The notes beneath the pieces were generated by a model, which saw nothing but the letters and a program-made list of their open reading frames with translations, made no database searches and was not told the DNA's origin. A stretch of 64,000 nt of DNA from Emticicia sp. CRIBPO (GTDB lineage: Bacteria; Bacteroidota; Bacteroidia; Cytophagales; Spirosomataceae), in contig NZ_JAAAKV010000004.1 of NCBI RefSeq assembly GCF_009905725.1, forward strand, positions 434,001 to 498,000. Reading direction: 5' to 3'. Positions 43,021-51,702 of the stretch are shown here, one piece after another. The translations under genes were made by a program, and so were the position numbers. Position 1 is the stretch's first letter, and each line of letters starts with the position of its first letter.

Positions 43021-46000
43021 ATGAAAAAAATAATCTTATTCCTGACCTTGTTTGCCGTAACGACGGCATTCGCTCAGAAAGGTCGCAGACTGGAGATTTT
43101 GTTTCTGGGTGACAAAGGACACCACAAACCTGTTGAAAGGGTACCGACCATCATGGCGGCACTGGGAAGCAGAGGGGTCAACTTCACCTACACAGATAAA
43201 CTGGAAGACATCAATCCAAAGAATCTGGCCAAGTTTGACGCGTTGATGATTTATGCCAACTGGGACGAAATCACCCCGGAAGCTGAAAAAGCATTGGTAG
43301 ACTATGTCGCTTCAGGAAAAGGATTGCTTCCGATTCACTGTGCTTCCTATTGTTTCCGTAATTCACCTGAATATGTGAAGATGGTGGGTGGCCAGTTCTG
43401 GCGTCACACCATGGATTCGATCAGGACCAATACCGTACAGCCTAATCACCCGATTATGCAGGGGCTGAAGCCTTTTACGGCGTATGACGAAACGTATCTT
43501 CATGACAAATTACAGGACGACAACAACGTGCTGGCTGTTCGTGAGATCAAACCTGACCAGTTCAAAGATAAGCCAAATCAAAAAACAGAACCTTATACCT
43601 GGACAAGAACCCATGGGAAAGGCAAGGTTTTCTATACGGCTTACGGACATGATGAAAGAACCTGGAAGAACCCTGATTTTCAAGAGCTGATTTACAGAGG
43701 TATCATCTGGGCGGTAGATGAAGAGGCACAAAAGGCCCATCAGGCCCTGAATCCTCAGCCGTTTGCTTTTAAAGAAGCGAAATTGCCGAATTATGAGCAA
43801 AGACCGGGTGTGCAGCTGCAGCAATTGCCGCTGACTCCTGAAGAGTCGATGAAGCACATACAGGTGCCGGTTGATTTTAACCTTGAGTTATTTGCTGCCG
43901 AACCGAATGTGATGCACCCGATCGCTATGACCTGGGATGAAAAAGGACGTCTTTACGTACTGATTACCAGAGATTATCCCAACGAAAGAAAAGAAACCGG
44001 AGGTAGTGATTATATCCTTTTGTGTGAAGATACCAACGGAGACGGAAAGGCTGATAAATTTACAAAATTTGCTGACGGACTGAGCATTCCTACGGGTATG
44101 GTGTTCTCTAACGGCGGTCTGATTGTGTCGCAGGCTCCTCATATGCTGTTTATCAAAGATACCGATGGGGACGATAAGGCTGATGTGAAGAAGACCTTGT
44201 TTTCAGGTTTCGGAACGTATGATACCCATGCCGGGCCTTCCAATTTGCATTACGGATTTGACAACTGGATCTGGGGTAGTGTAGGCTATTCGGGATTTGT
44301 AGGTAAAGTAGGTACGGCTGACACGCTTAAGTTCGGGCAGGCTCTCTTCAGATTCAAACCTGACGGAAGCAAAGTAGAATGGATGACCACTACTTCCAAC
44401 AATACCTGGGGAATGGCTTTCAATGAAAGCAATGATGTGTTCGGGTCAACCGCCAACAACTCACACGGCTGGTACATGCCGATCCCTCACAGGTACTTCA
44501 ATTCTGCCAATAATATTGACAACGGTAGCCGCAGCACGGATTCTCATAAAGACATGAAGCCTATTACCGAAAAAGTAAGACAGGTAGACGTTTTCGGAGG
44601 ATTTACGGCCGCCGCCGGACATAATTTCTATACCGCCAGGGCATTCCCTAAAAAATACTGGAACAAAATTGCCTTTGTGGCGGAGCCTACGGGACACATC
44701 CTGCACCAGAACGTCATGACCAAAAACGGTACGGATTATAACGATGTGGAAGGCTTTAACCTGATGGCCGGTGCTGATGAGTGGTTCTCCCCGGTATTTG
44801 CCGAAACCGGCCCGGACGGAGCCGTTTGGGTAGCTGACTGGTACAGTTACATTATCCAGCATAACCCTACACCGAAAGGATTCGGTAACGGCCCTGGTAA
44901 TGCCTATGAAACCAACCTGAGAGATTTTACAAGAGGAAGGATCTACAGGGTTTCGTGGAAAGAAGCTCCGGCTTATCAGCCTGTGAGTTTGTCTGCTGAC
45001 CGCCCTGCCGAATTGGTAGCTAATCTTAAAAATACCAATATGTTCTGGAGGTCAAATGCCCAGAGACTATTGGTGGAAAGAGGCAAAACAGACGTGGTAC
45101 CTCAGCTGGTTGAAATCACCAAAGATAAATCTGTGGATGAAATCGGATTAAACACAGGGGTTATTCACGCTCTGTGGACTTTGAAAGGCCTGAATGCGGT
45201 TACGCCTGCTGTGCTTAACAACGTCATCAAACACCCTTCTGCCGAGGTGCGTAAAAACGCCGTGCAGATTCTGCCTGAAACTGCCGAGTCGGTTCAGTTT
45301 ATCCTGAAAAACGACCTGTTGAATGATGCAGAGCCATTGGTGGTTTTGAATACCCTGCTGGTACTTTCGAAATCTCCGCTGACCCCTGTGGCAGAAGCAG
45401 CCATCCTGAGCAGACTTCAGAAAGCAAAGGAATCTTCTGACCGTTGGTTACCTGATGCATTTGCCTGTGTTTTGACAGCCAATAAAGGAAAGCTGATGAA
45501 AGGGCTTCTGGATGGTAAAGTGAAGAAAGCAGCTACCCAGCCAAAAACAGCGGCTGCCCATGACCATGCTGCCATGAATCACGGAACTGCGGGTACAGGT
45601 GCTACGGCGAAAGTAGCGGAGGTACAGCCTAATTCAATTGACCTTGTGATCAAAGATATCCGTTTCGATAACCCTAATCCGGGTGTAAGAGAAAGAACAG
45701 GTTTTAAAATCGAACTGGCCAACCAGGGGAGTGTAGCCGTTGAAAAAGGGACCAATGTAACGGTTAACATAAGAGTGGAAGGCAACGGAATCCTGGAGGA
45801 ATACGCCACCCGCGAATTCCTTGACGGTGTGCCGGCTGGAGAAACCGTGACTTTGGTTAACCGTAAAAACGGACCGTGGACAAGTCCTATGGGCTTCAGC
45901 ACAGATATCCCGGGTGTATACACCTTTACATTCAACGTGGATGTGGAGAACTTTGTGAACGAGTCAAACAAGAAAAATAACTATTTCTCGAAAAAACTGA

Positions 46001-46677
46001 CATTCGCCGCTCCAAGCAGTCTTTCTGACTTTGCTTTGCACCGTGCTATCAGAAGTTATTCGTCTGCGAATACACCTGACCAGATCGTAGTGCTGATCAA
46101 AAACGCTCAGAAAATGACTACTGAAGACAGAAATATGGTTTACAAAGCCATTTCAGAAGGAATCAATTACAGGAAAGAAGTGAAGCTGACTCCTCAGGAC
46201 CTGGCTTATCTGCAGACCCTGAATTACTCTGGAAGCGACAGGCTGGAAAGGGTCTTGAGAGCCTGGAAAGTAATTTCTGCTGATAAAGTGGATCCGAACG
46301 TGCAGGTCATTAAAATCAAGGCAGTCAGAGAAGCGATGAAATTTGACCTGAAGGAGTTCAAAGTGAAAGCCGGTGCAGCCGTTGAAATCGTTTTTGAAAA
46401 CCCTGATGCGATGCAGCATAACCTGGTGATCGGTGCTCAGAAAAGCATGGAGAAAATAGGTCTGGCAGCTGATAAAATGATCACTGACGAAAAAGGAGCT
46501 GAAAAGAACTACGTTCCGGATATTCCTGAAGTACTTTTCTCTACTCCGCTGGTTAATCCTGATCAGACTTACAGACTTAAGTTTACTGCTCCTGACAAGG
46601 TCGGAAACTATCCTTTTGTCTGTACTTTCCCGGGTCACTGGAGAATCATGTTCGGAACGATGAAAGTAGAAAAATAA
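43021..46677 (+). CDS. ThuA/membrane-bound dehydrogenase/CARDB fusion with C-terminal cupredoxin
   Basis: A 1218-residue secreted multidomain protein. Signal peptide about 1-18 (FAVTTAFAQ). ThuA glutamine-amidotransferase-like domain, about 25-235 (LEILFLGDKGHHKPVERVP, LPIHCASYCFR, HPIMQGL, HGKGKVFYTAYGHDERTW). A beta-propeller PVC-type dehydrogenase domain about 285-650 (NLELFAAEPNVMHPIAMTWDEKGRLYV, DTNGDGKADKF, DTHAGPSNLHYG). HEAT-like repeats about 660-830; CARDB-like beta domain about 870-1000. The C-terminal domain (about 1090-1218) has all four type-1 copper ligands: His1133, Cys1201, His1206 and Met1210. No CxxCH heme motif is present anywhere, so the cupredoxin replaces the cytochrome c tail usual in this family. 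Last gene of the operon with the isomerase and the Gfo/Idh/MocA oxidoreductase. Confidence 0.88.
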   Translation: MKKIILFLTLFAVTTAFAQKGRRLEILFLGDKGHHKPVERVPTIMAALGSRGVNFTYTDKLEDINPKNLAKFDALMIYANWDEITPEAEKALVDYVASGKGLLPIHCASYCFRNSPEYVKMVGGQFWRHTMDSIRTNTVQPNHPIMQGLKPFTAYDETYLHDKLQDDNNVLAVREIKPDQFKDKPNQKTEPYTWTRTHGKGKVFYTAYGHDERTWKNPDFQELIYRGIIWAVDEEAQKAHQALNPQPFAFKEAKLPNYEQRPGVQLQQLPLTPEESMKHIQVPVDFNLELFAAEPNVMHPIAMTWDEKGRLYVLITRDYPNERKETGGSDYILLCEDTNGDGKADKFTKFADGLSIPTGMVFSNGGLIVSQAPHMLFIKDTDGDDKADVKKTLFSGFGTYDTHAGPSNLHYGFDNWIWGSVGYSGFVGKVGTADTLKFGQALFRFKPDGSKVEWMTTTSNNTWGMAFNESNDVFGSTANNSHGWYMPIPHRYFNSANNIDNGSRSTDSHKDMKPITEKVRQVDVFGGFTAAAGHNFYTARAFPKKYWNKIAFVAEPTGHILHQNVMTKNGTDYNDVEGFNLMAGADEWFSPVFAETGPDGAVWVADWYSYIIQHNPTPKGFGNGPGNAYETNLRDFTRGRIYRVSWKEAPAYQPVSLSADRPAELVANLKNTNMFWRSNAQRLLVERGKTDVVPQLVEITKDKSVDEIGLNTGVIHALWTLKGLNAVTPAVLNNVIKHPSAEVRKNAVQILPETAESVQFILKNDLLNDAEPLVVLNTLLVLSKSPLTPVAEAAILSRLQKAKESSDRWLPDAFACVLTANKGKLMKGLLDGKVKKAATQPKTAAAHDHAAMNHGTAGTGATAKVAEVQPNSIDLVIKDIRFDNPNPGVRERTGFKIELANQGSVAVEKGTNVTVNIRVEGNGILEEYATREFLDGVPAGETVTLVNRKNGPWTSPMGFSTDIPGVYTFTFNVDVENFVNESNKKNNYFSKKLTFAAPSSLSDFALHRAIRSYSSANTPDQIVVLIKNAQKMTTEDRNMVYKAISEGINYRKEVKLTPQDLAYLQTLNYSGSDRLERVLRAWKVISADKVDPNVQVIKIKAVREAMKFDLKEFKVKAGAAVEIVFENPDAMQHNLVIGAQKSMEKIGLAADKMITDEKGAEKNYVPDIPEVLFSTPLVNPDQTYRLKFTAPDKVGNYPFVCTFPGHWRIMFGTMKVEK

Positions 46678-46704
46678 GATTATTTCAATGATATTTTAGA
46701 TAAA

Positions 46705-46742
46705 AAAGAGTCCCGGGTTTTAATTCCGGGGCTCTTTTTTTT
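46705..46742 (+). terminator. Terminator of the sugar operon
   Basis: AAGAGTCCCGG / CCGGGGCTCTT (11-bp stem, one T-G pair) followed by a long T run to 46742. Confidence 0.88.
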
Positions 46743-46815
46743 GAACCCTTTTTTTAAGTGAATTTTAAGAAAAGAAAACTTTACATTTGCAGATCATTAA
46801 CCTATCATAAATTAC

Positions 46816-47979
46816 ATGTTTTCTCACCTTACAAAAGACTTTTTTGGGAACAGATTAAGCCTCGGTATCGGAATGGCCTTTATTTCACTGGGGCTTTTAT
46901 TCGGAAGCTGGGCCACTTTTATTCCTTTTGTTAAACAAAAATTCGATCTGGATGATGCTCAGCTAGGGTTGCTGCTGTTAAGCATGCCTGTGGGTTCTAT
47001 CACCATGAATCCTGTGGCGGCTTTCCTGGTGCACAGGTTCGGGATGAGAAACACCACTTTATTCGGTCTGGCTTTCATGATCTGTGCTTTCGCTGTGCCT
47101 CTGAATGCCCCCAATATCTACCTGGTTTCGCTGGGTATGTTCCTTTCCGGTGCGGGTATTACCATCACCAACGTGGGCATGAATACCTGCGTTACCTCCG
47201 TTGAGCAGCACGAAAAAGTAAACATTATGTCTACCTGTCATGGAATGTTCAGTTTAGGCCTCATGTTCGGTTCGCTGATTGCCAGTTTTGCCAGGGGGCT
47301 CGACGTCGTTCCCGGCTATTACATGATTTCTGTAGGGATTTTGCTGTTCTGTCTGCTTTTCATCATCAGGCCGGTCATCCTGAGTATTTATGATGACCAC
47401 CATGAAGACGAAAGTCCCCGTCCCAAGTTCAGTTTTCCAACAGGGGCTCTTCTTATTATGATCATCGTAAGTATCTGTATCAATATCACAGAAGGTTCTA
47501 TGGCCGACTGGACCGCCGTTTATATGAGAGATGTGGTCAATACCAATCCATATTTTGTAGGCTGGGGTTTATCCGGATACTCTTTGTTTATGGCTTTTGG
47601 CCGTCTGGCCGGAGATAAGATCATTCCGCTTTTCGGAAGTAATAAGGTGTTGGTTTACGGTGGATTACTCAGTATCTCAGGCATCGTCACTGCGGTTGCT
47701 TTTCCTTACACTGCTTCAGCCATTGTCGGTTTTGCTTTGGTAGGGGCGGGGGTTTCCTGCGGGGCACCTATTCTTTATGCCAGTGCGGCGAGGGTGCCCA
47801 ATATGGCCAAGGGGGCCGGTCTGGCCCTGATGAATACCTTTGCCATGGGCGGCTTCCTGTTAGGGCCGGTGGTCATAGGTTTTATTTCTGATGCCATCAG
47901 TCTGCCGTTCGCCATTTCGATCCTGGCCGTTCTGGGTGGTTTCTGGGTGTTTTATTCCAACAGGGTAAAGCTTTACTGA
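46816..47979 (+). CDS. MFS transporter (fucose-permease-like)
   Basis: A 387-residue transporter with about 12 hydrophobic segments. Seen: GIGMAFISLGLLFGSWATFIPFVKQKFDLDDAQLGLLLLSMPVGS in the first two helices, NVGMNTCVTSVEQHEKVNIMSTCHGMFSLGLMFGS in helices 4-5, and ADWTAVYMRDVVNTNPYFVGWGLSGYSLFMAFGRLAGDKI in helices 7-8. The pattern is that of FucP/Ymf-like sugar:H+ symporters of Bacteroidota. A TACATTTG box is at 46782-46789. It comes 140 bp after the sugar operon and may import its substrate (inference). Its 3' end overlaps the patatin gene by 7 bp. Confidence 0.85.
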   Translation: MFSHLTKDFFGNRLSLGIGMAFISLGLLFGSWATFIPFVKQKFDLDDAQLGLLLLSMPVGSITMNPVAAFLVHRFGMRNTTLFGLAFMICAFAVPLNAPNIYLVSLGMFLSGAGITITNVGMNTCVTSVEQHEKVNIMSTCHGMFSLGLMFGSLIASFARGLDVVPGYYMISVGILLFCLLFIIRPVILSIYDDHHEDESPRPKFSFPTGALLIMIIVSICINITEGSMADWTAVYMRDVVNTNPYFVGWGLSGYSLFMAFGRLAGDKIIPLFGSNKVLVYGGLLSISGIVTAVAFPYTASAIVGFALVGAGVSCGAPILYASAARVPNMAKGAGLALMNTFAMGGFLLGPVVIGFISDAISLPFAISILAVLGGFWVFYSNRVKLY

Positions 47980-48884
47980 CGCAGTTTGGTATAAGTGTAA
48001 GAATAACCCTGTTTGATGATTTCTTTGATGTCGGTAGTGTTGAAACTCGTCAGGTTGATATTCAGAGGTTCTTCCGGCCTGATCATCTTCAGGTTGATCT
48101 TTTTGTTGAGCGTAAACCCCCCGATTGACATCAGGTTTTCATTATAATTCTCTGCCCAGTCAATGTCGTTGTTTTCCAGCTGATTAACTGAAATGTCCTT
48201 GATCCTCTCAATCAAAGCGAAAAAGCTTCTGTAATTGATCGGTGCCATTTTTCTTACTTTAGGATGGGTCGCAATGGCATAAATCTCGGTCGCTCCGTCT
48301 TCTATCGCTTTTCTTAAAGGCACTACTTCCCTGATGCCGCCGTCAAGATAAACTTCTTTATGATCGCCCCCGATCTGGATACTCGGCATAATGATGGGTA
48401 AAGAGCTGCTGGCTCTGAGAAAATCGAGGAAATACTGTTCCAGGGGGTCTGCATAGTGCATTTCCCCGGTGTTGACATTCACGGCCCCGACTTTCAGCCT
48501 CACAGGACTTCTTCTGAGGGTGGTGAGGTCAATGTATTTTTTGAGCTTTTCGTGAAGCGGGTTGGTGTCCAGCAAGCCGTCAAACCTGCTGAGTATCGTA
48601 TCAATGCCCAGGCTCCATCTTGACCTTAGTAAGCCGATGTCCGACGGTTTAGTGATGTTTTCAACCCAAAAGCTGATCAGTTTTTTGTTGACAAGATCCC
48701 AGTTGATGTCCCCGGTTTTCTGAAATTCTTTTCCGGCTTCATTCACCATAAAAGAGGCATTGAGGGCACCGGCAGAAATTCCGTAAATCATGTCCGGTCT
48801 GAATCCGGTTTCGAGAACAGCCTGAATAGCTCCTACCTGCCATGCTCCTTTGAGTGATCCTCCTCCTAAAACCAATGCTTTCAT
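47973..48884 (-). CDS. Patatin-like phospholipase (RssA/YlbK-type)
   Basis: A 303-residue lipid acyl hydrolase. Seen: oxyanion motif GGGSLKGAWQ (residues 7-16), nucleophile Ser37 in GISAG, and catalytic Asp181 in LDGG (VYLDGGIREV). The rest is of the family's usual length with EDGATEIYAIATHP. It acts on phospholipids or other acyl esters, probably in the cytoplasm or at the membrane. It is convergent with the MFS gene, their 3' ends overlapping by 7 bp. Confidence 0.9.
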   Translation of the reverse strand: MKALVLGGGSLKGAWQVGAIQAVLETGFRPDMIYGISAGALNASFMVNEAGKEFQKTGDINWDLVNKKLISFWVENITKPSDIGLLRSRWSLGIDTILSRFDGLLDTNPLHEKLKKYIDLTTLRRSPVRLKVGAVNVNTGEMHYADPLEQYFLDFLRASSSLPIIMPSIQIGGDHKEVYLDGGIREVVPLRKAIEDGATEIYAIATHPKVRKMAPINYRSFFALIERIKDISVNQLENNDIDWAENYNENLMSIGGFTLNKKINLKMIRPEEPLNINLTSFNTTDIKEIIKQGYSYTYTKLRQ

Positions 48885-49174
48885 TCAATCGTACTTATAT
48901 ATATGCTTCAAAAGCATAAATATAAAGGATTATTTTATAAGTCTGAAAATAAAAGCAGAGTTTGTGCAGAGCCTGCAGCATTATATAATTCAATGGGAGA
49001 AATTCCGGATTTTATCAGGTTTATCATCTATTTTCATTTTTTATTGCATTTTTTTGTAAAAAAATTATATTTATCCAATAGATTTTGTTGAATACAGATT
49101 TTGAATCGTAAAATTGTAATTAATATATGATCGGTCAAAATTCACGTAATTTTGCTTTCCGAATCCAAAACTTA

Positions 49175-50149
49175 ATGGCCTTATCAATTAAAGAAATACA
49201 AGCCCCGATAGCTCATGAAATGAAGGAATTTGAAAAAAAATTCCGGGATTCCATGAAAACCAATGTGATGTTGCTTAATCAGATCATGAAGTACATCATT
49301 CATAGAAAAGGAAAGCAAATCCGGCCTATGTTTGTGTTTCTTACGGCGGGGTCTCTGGGCAATATTTCTGAAGCCACTTATCGCGGAGCTGCTCTCATAG
49401 AACTGCTGCATACCGCCACCCTTGTCCATGACGACGTCGTGGATGATTCCAACTACAGAAGGGGTTTTTTCTCAATCAATGCTTTATGGAAAAACAAGAT
49501 AGCCGTTCTGGTTGGAGATTATCTTTTGTCCAGGGGTATGCTTCTGAGTATTGACAATCAGGACTTTGTGTTGTTGAAAATCGTTTCTGATGCCATCAAG
49601 GAGATGAGTGAGGGAGAATTACTTCAGATCGAAAAGGCCCGCAGACTGGATATTACAGAAGAAATCTATTTTGATGTGATCCGTCAGAAAACCGCCTCGC
49701 TTATTGCTTCATGTTGTGCGGTAGGAGCGGCTTCGGTGGGTTGTGATGAAAAGACCATCGGTGAGGCCAAGCTTCTGGGGGAAAAAATAGGTATGGCTTT
49801 TCAGATCAAAGACGACCTTTTCGATTTCGGGGATGATGAGATTGGTAAACCTACCGGGATCGACATCAAGGAGAAGAAAATGACGCTGCCCCTGATTTAT
49901 GCCCTCAACAATGCTTCCTGGTCGGATAAAAGACATTATATCAACATCATCAAGAACGAGTCTAACAAGCCCTCCAAAGTGGCTGAGGTGATTAAATTCG
50001 TGAAAAGCTCGGGTGGAATTGAGTATACCACCAAAGTCATGCAGACTTACGTAGATGATGCCTTCCGTATCCTGGAAACCTTCCCGGAGTCAGAATACAG
50101 GAATTCCCTTCAGAACTTAGTACAGTTTACCATAGAACGTACCAAATAA
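49175..50149 (+). CDS. Polyprenyl diphosphate synthase
   Basis: A 324-residue trans-isoprenyl diphosphate synthase, most like octaprenyl-type enzymes that make quinone side chains. Seen: RKGKQIRPMFVFLTAG, first Asp-rich motif HDDVVDDSNYRRG (starting at Asp86), the KTASLIASCCAVGAAS segment and second Asp-rich motif FQIKDDLFDFGDDE. The carotenoid hydroxylase gene nearby shows that the host makes isoprenoids, but the chain length here suggests quinone synthesis. ATG 49175 is preferred to 49127, because a TAATTTTG box (49147-49154) implies a transcription start between the two. Confidence 0.92.
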   Translation: MALSIKEIQAPIAHEMKEFEKKFRDSMKTNVMLLNQIMKYIIHRKGKQIRPMFVFLTAGSLGNISEATYRGAALIELLHTATLVHDDVVDDSNYRRGFFSINALWKNKIAVLVGDYLLSRGMLLSIDNQDFVLLKIVSDAIKEMSEGELLQIEKARRLDITEEIYFDVIRQKTASLIASCCAVGAASVGCDEKTIGEAKLLGEKIGMAFQIKDDLFDFGDDEIGKPTGIDIKEKKMTLPLIYALNNASWSDKRHYINIIKNESNKPSKVAEVIKFVKSSGGIEYTTKVMQTYVDDAFRILETFPESEYRNSLQNLVQFTIERTK

Positions 50150-50306
50150 GCATTCTTTTTTCGTTATCGTCATAGTGATCCATTTTGTGATTTTATTTTA
50201 TCATAAATTCAGTAAATTTAATTTATATAGTTATTTCAGAATTTATTGAAAATATATTATTCTGTAAATATTATATATATTATTTTGATTGAAATTTCAA
50301 TAAATA

Positions 50307-51134
50307 ATGAAAATATTATTCCTGCCTCTTTTCCTGATGATTACTTTAAATGCTGCCGGGCAGAATGAAGCTTTTGATGCTTATCTGAAGGCCCTCGATC
50401 CTGATATTATCGTGTCTGTCACCGTCCTGGATAAATCCGGGGAAGTCAGGTATGCTAAGAATGAGAAACTCAGAGTGCCTTCTGCCAGCGTGATTAAAAT
50501 ACCGGTCCTGATCGAATTATCACAGCAGGTGGATGAAAAGAGGGTGAAATGGAAAGAAAAAATAAAACTGCACACAGAAGACAGGGTAGGGGGATCCGGA
50601 GATCTGCAATATGAAGCAGCCGGCAAGAAATTTACCATAGAAGAACTTGCGGTCAAGATGATTGCCGTAAGTGATAACGTAGCCACCAACCTGCTGATTG
50701 ACAGGATCGGGATGGAGAATGTCAATCTGGGACTTGAAAACTGGGGATTTGATGAAACCCGTCTGAATCGCAAAATGATGGATTTTAAGGCCATACAGGA
50801 AGGCAAACAGAATTATATCACCTCGTTTGAAGTCAGTAAAATGCTCTGGGGTCTGCTCACCAAAAGAATTCTTAAGGACCAATCTTCCAAAAAAGCTTTA
50901 GAGATATTGCTGAAATGTGAAGATGTGACCACTATCCCCCGTAAAATTCCGAAAACAGTCCCTGTTGCCCACAAATCAGGAACACTGGATTATGTACGGG
51001 GCGATGCCGGGATCATCTTTTCCAGGGAGCCGGTTATCGTTTCGGTATTTGTTCAGAATTTCGAAAGCCAGGAACAGGCCGAAAAGATCATCGGCGAACT
51101 GGCAGAGATTGCGTATCAGACTTACGGTAAGTGA
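50307..51134 (+). CDS. Class A beta-lactamase-like serine hydrolase with altered omega loop
   Basis: A 275-residue periplasmic protein with a signal peptide (about 1-18). Class A motifs are present: Ser61-Val-Ile-Lys64 (SxxK), Ser122-Asp-Asn124 (SDN) and Lys223-Ser-Gly225. The omega loop, however, reads LNRKMMDFKAIQEGKQNYIT: in a simple alignment with TEM the general base Glu166 becomes Asp159, and Asn170 is not conserved. Some Bacteroidota homologues with a like loop are annotated only as serine hydrolases. Beta-lactam hydrolysis is therefore uncertain. It is convergent with crtZ with a single base between stop codons. Confidence 0.85.
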   Translation: MKILFLPLFLMITLNAAGQNEAFDAYLKALDPDIIVSVTVLDKSGEVRYAKNEKLRVPSASVIKIPVLIELSQQVDEKRVKWKEKIKLHTEDRVGGSGDLQYEAAGKKFTIEELAVKMIAVSDNVATNLLIDRIGMENVNLGLENWGFDETRLNRKMMDFKAIQEGKQNYITSFEVSKMLWGLLTKRILKDQSSKKALEILLKCEDVTTIPRKIPKTVPVAHKSGTLDYVRGDAGIIFSREPVIVSVFVQNFESQEQAEKIIGELAEIAYQTYGK

Positions 51135-51135
51135 C

Positions 51136-51594
51136 TTATACCTTCTTCTTAATGTCGTATTTTTTAGGAGCAAACAGGAAACCAAAAGCCTGGGCACCCT
51201 CTTTGGTGTGTACCTTGTGATGCACGTAGTGGGCATTCATGATCCTTTTCATGTATCTGCTTTTGGCCGAATATTTGAATTTTATCCTGCGGTGAACGAT
51301 CAGATCATGAAAAATAAAATAGGCAATGCCGTATAAAGTCACACCGAAGCCAAAATAGGTCAGAAACCAGTATTGCGGATCAATGTTACCGTAAATGATG
51401 GTAGAAGAGGCAATAATGCTGAAGAAGACCGCATAGTAATCATTTTTCTCAAAGAAACCCTTGTGGTGGTTATGGTGGTCTTTGTGCCAGTTCCACCCGA
51501 ATCCATGCATGATATACTTATGTGAAAACCACGCTACGCCTTCCATGAAAGCGAATGTTCCTGCAACAATTAAAATTTTATACAACCAGAGCAT
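51136..51594 (-). CDS. crtZ: Beta-carotene 3-hydroxylase
   Basis: A 152-residue membrane di-iron hydroxylase that adds OH groups at C3 of beta-ionone rings, giving zeaxanthin-type pigments. The four His clusters are present: HKYIMH, HKDHHNHH, HDLIVH and HYVHHKVH. Four hydrophobic segments (about residues 5-22, 55-72, 78-98 and near 100). No other carotenoid gene is in the window. The coding region ends one base from the beta-lactamase-like gene on the opposite strand. Confidence 0.92.
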   Translation of the reverse strand: MLWLYKILIVAGTFAFMEGVAWFSHKYIMHGFGWNWHKDHHNHHKGFFEKNDYYAVFFSIIASSTIIYGNIDPQYWFLTYFGFGVTLYGIAYFIFHDLIVHRRIKFKYSAKSRYMKRIMNAHYVHHKVHTKEGAQAFGFLFAPKKYDIKKKV

Positions 51595-51702
51595 TTTCTG
51601 TATATTTGTTTTAGGGTTAACACAAAATAAAAAGAGATTGTTTTAAAATCCTATGTAATGTGTGCCTTATTTTTGTCCATTATTAATTCAATCAGTTAAA
51701 TT

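Noticed and set aside
48850-49091. Small frames between the patatin and polyprenyl synthase genes
   Set aside because: AT-rich region, overlapping start of the patatin gene; no signal, domain or ribosome binding site.
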